Part shown: positions 56,239 to 64,000 of the stretch, piece by piece
How positions within the stretch are numbered: the stretch's first letter is position 1
Layout: the number at the start of each line of letters is the position of its first letter
DNA from: Burkholderiales bacterium
GTDB lineage: Bacteria; Pseudomonadota; Gammaproteobacteria; Burkholderiales; Burkholderiaceae_C
Direction of reading: 5' to 3'
Assembly: GCA_017302655.1 (NCBI GenBank)
Contig: JAFLDE010000003.1
Coordinates: forward strand, 34,344 to 98,343
Length of the DNA stretch: 64,000 bases
Notes under the pieces: model-generated
What the model was told of the DNA's origin: nothing
Seen by the model: the letters and a program-made list of their open reading frames with translations, nothing else
The model's database searches: none
Translations under genes and position numbers: made by a program

Positions 56239-56302
56239 GAGCCGAGTCCTGAGGACTCGGCGACCCCGATCGAACGACGGTCGCCGTCATGCGGCGACCG
56301 GC
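56239..56302 (+). repeat. Two hairpins between pstB and phoU
   Basis: Perfect stems GCCGAGTCC-TGA-GGACTCGGC (about 56240-56260) and CGGTCGCCG / CGGCGACCG (about 56278-56300). No T-run follows either, so they could be RNA-processing or stability elements rather than terminators. Confidence 0.6.
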
Positions 56303-56375
56303 CGGAGAGCTGGTGGTAGTAGCGAGAACGCCATGGCCCTCCCGTAGGTCGAACTGTCAAACAAGGAACGGAACC

Positions 56376-57079
56376 ATGACCGACAAACACCTCTCCACCC
56401 AATTCGACGCCGAGCTCAGCGCCATCTCCACCCGCGTGCTGGAGATGGGAGGCCTGGTCGAGCAGCAGGTCTCCGGCGCCATCGAGGCGCTCTCCCACTT
56501 CAGCGAAGCCCAGGCCACTGCCATCCTGAAGGGCGAGGAGCGCGTCAACCAGATCGAGTTGGAGATCGACCGCGACCTCAACAACATCATTGCCCGACGC
56601 CAACCCACGGCGCGCGACTTGCGCCTGCTGATCGGCGTGTCCAAGACCATCGGCAATCTCGAGCGCGTCGGCGACGAGGCCGCACGCATCGCGCGCACCA
56701 CGCATCGCCTGATCGGCAGCGGCACCCATGGCCGCCTGTTCCCGACCAATGCCATGGCACTCGAAGCAAACCTGGCCTGTGCCTCCCTGCGCCGTGCACT
56801 GGATGCCTTCGCTCGCCTCGATGTGAATCTGGCCATGCAGGTCATCAAGCAGGACAACGAGATCGACGCCGAGTTCGACGGCCTGATGCGCAAGCTCGTG
56901 ACCTACATGATGGAAGACCCGCGCACCATCTCCGCCTCCATCGACCTGGTGTTCGTGGCCAAGGCACTGGAGCGTGTGGGCGACCATGCGAAAAACCTGG
57001 CCGAGCAGGTCATCTACATCGTCAAGGGCGCCGACGTGCGGCACACCCCCCCCGAAGGCCTGGAGTCGGCGGTGGCCTG

Positions 57080-57080
<1 letters not shown>
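56376..57080 (+). CDS. phoU: Phosphate signalling regulator PhoU
   Basis: Two three-helix bundles in 234 residues couple the Pst transporter to the PhoR kinase. The metal-binding-type motifs ERVGDEAARIA and ERVGDHAKNLAEQVIYIVKG are present, one per bundle. The ATG has AAGGAACGG upstream. The stop overlaps the phoB start (TGATG). Confidence 0.97.
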
Positions 57081-57774
<694 letters not shown>

Positions 57775-57775
<1 letters not shown>

Positions 57776-59022
57776 TGCAGGATTGGCCGCTTTGGCTGGC
57801 CCTGGCCGTCATCGGCGCGCTTGGTTACCTATGGCTGCGTGAAGGCTGGCGCACCACCAAGCTGCTGCGCTGGATGGTGCGCGACGGCGAAGGCCCGGCA
57901 CCGATCGTCCAGGGCCCGCTGGCTGAGTTGGCCTACCGTTTTGAGAAGGCGCTGCGCAAGCGCGAAGCCACCCGGGCCGAGGAACGCGGGCGCCTGCAGC
58001 ACCTGCTGACCGCGCTGGAGGCCTACCCCAACGGCCTGCTGCTGCTCGACGCCAACGACCAGATTCAGTGGCTCAATCACATCGCGGCCGACCAGCTCGG
58101 GCTGCTGGTTGAGCGCGACTTGCAGCAGAACATCCGCAACCTGCTGCGAGCGCCGGCCTTCGTGGAGCTCATGCAGCGCGAGGAAGGCGGCACCGTCATC
58201 ATCAGCCGTCATCCCTTGCAGTTGCAGCTGACCCTGCGCCGTTTCGGCGACGGCCGCGGGCCGGCCGCCCTGCTTCTGGTGCAAGACGTGACCGAGCGCA
58301 TGCGCCTGGAGCAGATGCGCAGCGACTTCGTGGCCAACGTCTCGCACGAGATCCGCAGCCCCCTCACGGTGCTCACCGGCTACCTCGAAACCTTGCAGAC
58401 CCTGCCGCTCTCGGATGCCGAACGCCAGCGCAGCCTGCAGCAGATGCGCCAGCAGGCCGACCGCATGCAGTTGCTCGTGTCCGACCTGCTCACCCTGGCG
58501 ACCTTGGAAGGCGCGCCCAAGCCGCCGCCGGACACCTGGGTGTCGCTGTACGCGCTCTTGCAGCGCTGCCACGCCGACGGCCAGGGGGCTGACCAAGGCC
58601 GGCATGTGCTGTCGCTGGAGAACTGCGAACCCGACCTTCACCTCTCCGGCAACGAAGGCGAGTGGTGGTCGGCCGTGGCCAACCTGGTGGGCAACGCGCT
58701 GCGCTACACGCCCGAGGGTGGCACGGTGCACATGGCATGGCGCTGGCTGGAAGACGGGCGAGGTGAGGTCGCCGTGCTCGACACCGGCCCCGGCATTCCC
58801 GCAGAGCACATTCCCCGCCTCACCGAGCGCTTCTACCGTGTGGACAGCAGCCGCTCGCGTGCCACCGGCGGCACCGGCCTGGGGCTGGCCATCGTCAAGC
58901 ATGTGCTGCAGCGGCACGGCGCCGAACTGGTCATCGAGTCGCAGCTGGGTCAAGGCAGCCAGTTCCGCATCCGCATTCCGAAGCATCGGTTGCGTCACGA
59001 AGGCGTCATGGCCGCCGCCTAG
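57775..59022 (+). CDS. phoR: Phosphate regulon sensor kinase PhoR
   Basis: A 415-residue sensor kinase with a short N-terminal membrane segment (WPLWLALAVIGALGYLWL), a PAS domain (about 75-170), the dimerisation/histidine region FVANVSHEIRSPL (H191), and an HATPase domain with NLVGNALRYTPEGG, DTGPGIP and GGTGLGLAIVKHV. There is no periplasmic sensor loop, as in other PhoR proteins. Confidence 0.97.
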
Positions 59023-59055
59023 CGTGACGGGGTTCACGAACTTTGGACCCCCTCC

Positions 59056-60627
59056 ATGCCCCGCTTCCTTCGCCACGCGCTGGCCGCCGCCATGCTGGCC
59101 ACCGCTCTGCCCGCTGCTGCCAGCACCCCCATCGCCTCGGTCAACAAGCTGTGGTCCTTCCAGCATCTGGCCGGCCGCTCGTCGGAAATCCTCGCCTATG
59201 ACCTCAGCACGGCCTCGCTCTTCGTGGCCGGCGGCAACGGCATCGAGGTGCTGGGCCTGAACGGCCAGCTCAAGGCCAGCCTGGACACCAGCGCCTTCGG
59301 CGGCATCAACAGCATCAGCGTCAAGAACGGCGTGCTCGCTGCCTCGTTCAGCAACGCCACCGTGCAGAACCCCGGCAGCGTGCAATTCTGGAACACCGCG
59401 CAGTTCCTGGCCGGCGCCGGCCACCTCGGTGGCGTGAGCGTGGGCGCGGTGCCCGACATGCTGCTCTGGACGCCCGACGGCAGCCGCCTGCTGGTGGCCA
59501 ACGAGGGCGAGCGCCAAAGCAATGCCATCAACCCCGAAGGCTCGATCAGCCTCATCCAGTTCAACGCTGCGGCGCCTTCCAGCAGCACCGTCAGCACCCT
59601 GGGCTTCGGCGCTTGGGACGGCCAGGAAGCGCTTCTACGCGCGCAGGGCGTGCGCATCCAGGCCGGTGTGAGCACCAGCATCGCGCTGGAGCCGGAGTAC
59701 ATCGCGCTCAGAAGCGACGGCACGCGCGCCGTCGTGACGCTCCAGGAGAACAACGCGCTGGCCTTCATCGACCTGGCCAACCCACAGGTCACCGCTATCC
59801 GAACCCTCGGCCTCAAGGACTTCAGCCAGCCTGGCAATTCCATCGACCCGAGCGACCAGGACGGCAAGCTGGAGCTGCGCAGCGTGCCGGTCAAGGGCCT
59901 CTACATGCCCGACACCATCGTCGGCTTCGCCGTCGGCGGCAAGAGCTTCTACGCCGTGGCCAATGAAGGCGACGCCGCGGTGGACGACAGCGACATCGTG
60001 CGCCTGGGCAACGCCGCCGTGACGCTCGACGCAGGGGTCTTCCCCGACGCCGCCACGCTCAAGCAGAACGCCAATCTGGGGCGTCTCAACATCGTGCGCA
60101 ACGGCGCCACCGGCGACGGCAACACCACGAACATGACCGAGATCGTCACGCTCGGCGGTCGCTCCTTTTCCATCCGCGACGAGAACGGCGCCCTGGTCTA
60201 CGACAGCGGCGACCTCATCGAGCGCGAGGTGATGAAGATCGACGGCCTCTACGTGGACGGCCGCAGCGACGACAAGGGCGTGGAGCCCGAGGGCGTGGTG
60301 GTCTTCGAGCTGGGCGGACGGCAGATCGCCGCCGTGGGCCTGGAGCGCACCGCGCGCGGCGCGCTGGCCCTGTTCGACGTGACCGACCCGGCCCAGACCA
60401 GCTTCCTGCAGATCCTCGACACCGGCGCCACCACGGAAGCGCGCATCGAAGGCCTGCACGCCTTCGTGCACGAGGGTCGCTACTTCCTGGCCCTGGCCGC
60501 CGAAGACCCGAGCCACCGCACCATGCTCTACGAGCTGACGGCCGCGCCCGTCCCGGAGCCGGCGGCCGCCCTGCTGATGCTGGTCGGCCTGGGCCTGCTG
60601 GGCCGGCGCCTCGGCCGGACAGGCTGA
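59056..60627 (+). CDS. Choice-of-anchor I family protein with PEP-CTERM anchor
   Basis: The 523-residue exported protein has a signal peptide (HALAAAMLATALPAAAS), a repetitive beta-propeller-like domain (SLFVAGGNGIEVLGLNG, LLVANEGERQSNAINPEGSI, FYAVANEGDAAV, PEGVVVFELGG), and a C-terminal PEP-CTERM sorting signal (VPEPAAALLMLVGLGLLGRRL). Such proteins often have a phosphatase/esterase-like context. Its position right after phoR suggests Pho-controlled expression. It is therefore likely to be surface-associated. Confidence 0.85.
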   Translation: MPRFLRHALAAAMLATALPAAASTPIASVNKLWSFQHLAGRSSEILAYDLSTASLFVAGGNGIEVLGLNGQLKASLDTSAFGGINSISVKNGVLAASFSNATVQNPGSVQFWNTAQFLAGAGHLGGVSVGAVPDMLLWTPDGSRLLVANEGERQSNAINPEGSISLIQFNAAAPSSSTVSTLGFGAWDGQEALLRAQGVRIQAGVSTSIALEPEYIALRSDGTRAVVTLQENNALAFIDLANPQVTAIRTLGLKDFSQPGNSIDPSDQDGKLELRSVPVKGLYMPDTIVGFAVGGKSFYAVANEGDAAVDDSDIVRLGNAAVTLDAGVFPDAATLKQNANLGRLNIVRNGATGDGNTTNMTEIVTLGGRSFSIRDENGALVYDSGDLIEREVMKIDGLYVDGRSDDKGVEPEGVVVFELGGRQIAAVGLERTARGALALFDVTDPAQTSFLQILDTGATTEARIEGLHAFVHEGRYFLALAAEDPSHRTMLYELTAAPVPEPAAALLMLVGLGLLGRRLGRTG

Positions 60628-60691
60628 AGCCAGCGCCGCGGCACCGCAGAGCGGCAAAGGATCCAGGGGGCTTCTAGACTCGCGGCCCTCC

Positions 60692-62995
60692 ATGGCAGCC
60701 GCGCCCCCGCCTTCCGCCGACTCCCTCGCCCCCGTCGCATCCCCCACCGGAGGCGACGGCTTTCTGCTGGGTGACTGGCAGGTCGATGTCAGCGGCAATC
60801 GCCTGCTGCGTGAGGGCGAGGTGCGCCCGCTGCGGCACAAGGCGATGGAGCTGCTGGCCTTGCTGGCACGGCACGCAGGCCGCACGGTGACGCGCGAGGA
60901 GATCGTGGAGGCCGTCTGGGACGGCAACCAGTTCGTGGCCCCCAAGGCCATCAACACGGCCGTGTGGACCATCCGCCAGGCCTTGGGCGATGACCCGGAA
61001 GCACCACGCTACCTGGAGACCATCGCCAAGAAGGGCTACCGGCTCATCGCGCCGGTGGCGCCTTGGGGGCCGGCAGAGACTTCGTCCATGGCGGCTGCTC
61101 CACCGTTGGCGCCTCCCAGCTCGGTGGCAGCGCGGCTGCCAGCCGCCAACAGGCGCTGGATGCTCGGTGGCGTCGCAGCAGCCTTGGCGCTGCTCGTCGC
61201 GCTGGGGGCCGGCTGGTGGCACGCCCGTTCTGGCTCAGGCCCGCGGGCACCTGGCGCATCGATGGACGCACGGCCGACCGAGGTGCATGTCGCCCAGCCC
61301 GAGGCGCTGACGCAGGAGCCTGGGGTCGAGTACCTGGGCGCGCTGTCGCCCGACGGCCAGCACCTGGCCTTCGCCTGGTGGCACGGGCGGGGTGTGGGGG
61401 CATTGCACCTGAGACGTCTGGGCACGCCGGCGCCAGGTGCCACGCCAGCTGCACCGGCCGGACCTGCCGCCTCCACGTCGGCCCTCAGCCAGGGCCTGGG
61501 CGACGTGATGAGCGTGGCTTGGGCGCCCGATGGCCGTTCGCTGGTCTTCACCACACTCCGTGACGGCAGTCGCTGCACCTTGTGGCTGCAAGCCTTGCCG
61601 GTGGCCCCCACCGACGCCCAGCGACCGCCACCGCGCGAACTGGCGGCTTGCGCGCCCTTGGCCACCCCCGTCCTGGCTTGGGCGCCCACTTCTTCGCCAC
61701 GCACCCGAACTGTCGATGAGCCGGTGCCCCCCATCGTGTTCAGCGCCGAACGAGAAGGCGCTGGCGGGCTGTTCGCCATCCACCCCGACGGCAGCGGCCT
61801 GCGCCGCTTGACCACGTCTGCGCCCTTGGCCATGGCCGACCAGCAGCCCAGTTGGTCCAGCGATGGGCGCGCGCTGGTGTTCGTGCGCGAAGACCCGGCC
61901 GATGGCACGCGCGATTTCTACGAGTGGCGCGCGGGCCACGAGGTGAAACGCCTGAGCCAGCTCAAGCTCTACACCGTGCATGGACTCACCCATGCCCAGG
62001 GCGCGGCGGGCGAAGGCGCGGACGGCGATCTGATCTTCTCCAGCACGCGGCAGGACACCCGCATGCTGCTGCGCTGGGAGCGCCGCAGCGGCCGCGTGCT
62101 TCCGCTGGGCCTGGAGGGCAGCGCACCCAGCCGCGCCGCCGACGGCAGCCTCGTGTACGCCCTGTCGCGCACGCATGTGAGCATCGCCCGTCAGGCGTTC
62201 CACAACTCGCCAGTGCGTGTCATCCAGGGTGTGGCCTCGGACCGCGCGCCGCGCCCCGACCCCAGCGGCACGTGGCTGGCCTTCGTGTCTCGGCGCACGG
62301 GCAGCACGGAACTGTGGCTGGCTGCAAGTGACGGCAGCAATGCGCGCGCGCTCACCGCCTTGGGCGGGGTGGTCGGCACCCCGGCCTGGTCGCCGAAGGG
62401 CGATCGGCTGGCCTTCATCGGGTCCTGCGGACCGGGCCGACGCATCGGCCTGTGCCTGCTGGCGTTGGACGGCAGCGAGCCCCGGCCGCTGGCCACCGAC
62501 GCCGCCAACTACGGCGAGCCGGTTTGGCATCCAGCGCGCGAGGAGGTGTGGGTGGCGAGCGACCGCGGTGGCCGCTGGCAGCTCTGGCGCTTCGCCGCCG
62601 ACGGCAGTGGCGGCCAGGGGGTGGCGACCGAACGCGAGCCCGCCGGCGGCCTGCGCTGGGCGGCCGACGGCAGCGGGTTCGTCTACCGCGCGCAGGGTGA
62701 ACGGGCGCTCCGCTGGCGCCAGACCGAAGGCCAACCCGAGCGCAGCCTGGAGGTGACCGCCACCGGCGAGGAACTGGTCGACTGGCAACTGGGCAAAGAC
62801 GGCTTGATCACGCTCACGCGCAGCGACCGCGACCGCTGGCGACGGCTGGATCTGCGCAGCGGTCGGCGCGAGGCCCTGGGCGAATTGCCGCTCGGTACCC
62901 TGCCGGAGCGTGCTCGCTTCGCGCTGGCGGGGACGGATGCGGTGTGGGTGGAGGTGGCGAACACCCATGGTGCCGACCTGATGCGCTTGCGCTGA
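60692..62995 (+). CDS. CadC-like membrane transcriptional regulator with WD40-like repeats
   Basis: The 767-residue protein has an N-terminal OmpR-type winged helix (about 24-122: WQVDVSGNRLLREGEVRPLRHKAMELL, NTAVWTIRQALGD, KKGYRLIAPV), one membrane span (about 157-175, LGGVAAALALLVALGAGWW) and a periplasmic propeller of PD40/TolB-type repeats (LSPDGQHLAFAWW, WAPDGRSLVFTTL, WSSDGRALVFVRE). This is a one-component sensor; the ligand is unknown. Confidence 0.86.
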   Translation: MAAAPPPSADSLAPVASPTGGDGFLLGDWQVDVSGNRLLREGEVRPLRHKAMELLALLARHAGRTVTREEIVEAVWDGNQFVAPKAINTAVWTIRQALGDDPEAPRYLETIAKKGYRLIAPVAPWGPAETSSMAAAPPLAPPSSVAARLPAANRRWMLGGVAAALALLVALGAGWWHARSGSGPRAPGASMDARPTEVHVAQPEALTQEPGVEYLGALSPDGQHLAFAWWHGRGVGALHLRRLGTPAPGATPAAPAGPAASTSALSQGLGDVMSVAWAPDGRSLVFTTLRDGSRCTLWLQALPVAPTDAQRPPPRELAACAPLATPVLAWAPTSSPRTRTVDEPVPPIVFSAEREGAGGLFAIHPDGSGLRRLTTSAPLAMADQQPSWSSDGRALVFVREDPADGTRDFYEWRAGHEVKRLSQLKLYTVHGLTHAQGAAGEGADGDLIFSSTRQDTRMLLRWERRSGRVLPLGLEGSAPSRAADGSLVYALSRTHVSIARQAFHNSPVRVIQGVASDRAPRPDPSGTWLAFVSRRTGSTELWLAASDGSNARALTALGGVVGTPAWSPKGDRLAFIGSCGPGRRIGLCLLALDGSEPRPLATDAANYGEPVWHPAREEVWVASDRGGRWQLWRFAADGSGGQGVATEREPAGGLRWAADGSGFVYRAQGERALRWRQTEGQPERSLEVTATGEELVDWQLGKDGLITLTRSDRDRWRRLDLRSGRREALGELPLGTLPERARFALAGTDAVWVEVANTHGADLMRLR

Positions 62996-63573
62996 GGCGG
63001 TTCCCTCCCCCCTGAGATGCATCGGCAAGCTGCTGATTCGAAAGGATAAATATCTTTTGGATCGGCCTTGGAGCGGAATCGGATCGGTGCCCCGTTGCGC
63101 GGGCGGGTCGCTGGCTTTCCACTCGCGCCGCACCGCCTGCAGCGACGGCCCCAACCCGGGCGCCGGGCATGGCGGGGAGACGGATTCCACCGATGAAGCA
63201 CGACCGCCTGGGCCACCGCCGAGCCTTGCTCACCACCACCGCCGCCATGCTGCTGGCCGCCTCCAGATCTGCCTCGGCCACACCGACGGAACGTGCGCTG
63301 TTTGCGAGGATGGAAGTCATGACCATGGAACAAAGTTGCAAGTGGAGCGGCTCAATTCAACCTCCCAAACTTCACAACCGGCGACGTTACAGCAGCAATT
63401 GGTTGCGAAATTGTGGCTTGAGGACGCCGGCCGTGATGCTTGTTCATCTCTGGTGAAACGTTGATTCAAGCCGTGCGCTTCGTAGCGCGAGCGATACGGT
63501 TTCCATATATTGCTTCAAGAATTATTTCAAAAAATCTGCTTCCGGTGCTCTCTCAGTGTAATATCCTCGCTTC
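62996..63573. other. Intergenic stretch with possible small exported protein and composition shift
   Basis: About 578 bp. A frame at 63192-63455 begins with a Tat-like signal (RRALLTTTAAMLLAASRSASA) and a GGGGAG upstream, but the rest has no protein-like pattern, as if a real N-terminus were joined to unrelated DNA. From about 63,310 the sequence becomes visibly less GC-rich (an AT-rich segment near 63,500-63,560). Nothing else is recognisable. Confidence 0.4.
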
Positions 63574-64000
63574 ATGACCGGCCCCATCCATCCAGCATCA
63601 CCGAAAGGCTCCGTCCTGCTCGTGGTGCTTTGCGTGGTGGCGTTGCTGTCGTTTCTGATCGTGAACACGGCTTTTGTCACCAACCAGCATGGCGAGACCC
63701 AGGCCGCGCGTCTCGGTCTGATGCGTGCGCATGAGCTGGCGGAGATGGGGGTGGCGGTGGCGGTGCATCCGATGATCAAGGCCGCCGATCCGCTGCTGCG
63801 GCGGAAGGTTTCAGAGATCGAGCGTTTTGAAGCCCGTCTGACGACCGCTGAATCGAAGCTGAACCTCAACAAACTGCTGGCCGAGCAGCAGACGCTGGTG
63901 CTGGAGCGTGTGTTTGAGGCCTGGGGGCTTTCCATCGCCGATGCGCAGGGCCTTGCCGCCATCTTGATCGACTGGACGGATGCGGATGATGTCAAACGCC
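63574..64000 (+). CDS. Type II secretion minor pseudopilin GspK-like protein (3' end outside window)
   Basis: A frame open to the window edge (142 residues). It starts with a short basic leader (ASPKGSVLLVVLCVVALLSF), a typical pseudopilin/GspK membrane helix, and continues with NQHGETQAARLGLMRAHELAEMG, RLTTAESKLNLNKLL and a SAM-like helical region (LAAILIDWTDADD). The glutamate-containing segment (E in HGETQ) and ESKLNLN are GspK hallmarks. It looks more like Verrucomicrobiota GspK than betaproteobacterial ones; this is from memory. Its composition differs from the preceding core genes. Confidence 0.75.
   Translation, partial: MTGPIHPASPKGSVLLVVLCVVALLSFLIVNTAFVTNQHGETQAARLGLMRAHELAEMGVAVAVHPMIKAADPLLRRKVSEIERFEARLTTAESKLNLNKLLAEQQTLVLERVFEAWGLSIADAQGLAAILIDWTDADDVKR

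Noticed and set aside
57829-59517. Minus-strand frame (562 residues) opposite phoR
   Set aside because: Antisense shadow; PhoR on the plus strand has complete kinase motifs.
63057-63464. Plus-strand frame of 135 residues in the intergenic stretch
   Set aside because: It has no family pattern, and the alternative frame with a signal-like N-terminus also decays, so neither is supported as an intact gene.

Overview
The window is high-GC bacterial DNA. Its conserved genes (lysC, tilS, accA, cysS, clpSA, lpxH, psd, the pst-pho operon, a PEP-CTERM protein) look like the order Burkholderiales, probably the Rubrivivax/Ideonella/Roseateles neighbourhood. That placement rests on protein resemblance from memory, not on a search. 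Coordinates 1 to about 31,270 are an accessory island. From 31,274 to about 63,300 the sequence is core chromosome.

Island, left part (1-10,713, all minus strand): one defence operon read right to left. It encodes a PLD-like/SNF2 helicase, a DUF4391 protein, a small all-helical protein, a type III DNA methyltransferase (mod), the DNA ADP-ribosyltransferase toxin DarT, its macrodomain antitoxin DarG, and the type III restriction helicase/nuclease (res, cut by the window edge). Most junctions overlap or nearly touch, and res begins on a TTG that overlaps the darG stop.

Island, middle (11,275-17,442): a recombination module typical of integrative conjugative elements (Gp3-like directionality factor, YqaJ exonuclease, DUF932 protein), a zinc-ribbon/glycine-zipper protein, and DUF6933, DUF1643 and zinc-finger hypothetical genes.

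Island, right part (17,443-31,270): a 2,538-residue protein joins a DnaG-like primase front (CHC2 zinc finger plus Toprim), a reverse transcriptase with an intact YVDD, about 1,000 residues of unknown sequence, and a nitrilase domain with an intact E-K-C triad. This is the strongest candidate for an undescribed system; the nitrilase tail recalls the defence-associated RTs of the UG1/UG5 type. Just downstream an IS66-family unit of 3,685 bp has inserted. It has perfect 17-bp outer inverted repeats and an 8-bp target duplication (TGAGTAAC). Inside it are a solo diverged IS66 end, about 1.06 kb of passenger DNA with one gene, and a complete IS66 (tnpA, tnpB, tnpC). The island closes with a DUF1828/DUF1829 pair and the 3' end of a tRNA-Ser(GCT), a classic island boundary.

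Core (31,274-63,300): lysC, tilS, accA, a DNA glycosylase and cysS on the minus strand; a tightly overlapping TPR-ppiA-ppiB-lpxH-mtfA-phosphatase operon; a TPR-GGDEF cyclase next to clpA/clpS; cspA; an envelope-lipid neighbourhood (LpxH-like phosphoesterase, psd, class III aminotransferase, Mpo1-like membrane protein, GT4 glycosyltransferase); then an OmpR-like regulator, pstS-pstC-pstA-pstB-phoU-phoB-phoR with two Pho-box-like sites, a PEP-CTERM choice-of-anchor protein and a CadC-like regulator.

Right edge (about 63,310-64,000): base composition drops and a GspK-like pseudopilin gene starts that looks unlike betaproteobacterial GspK and more like Verrucomicrobiota versions. This may be a transfer or a contig chimera.
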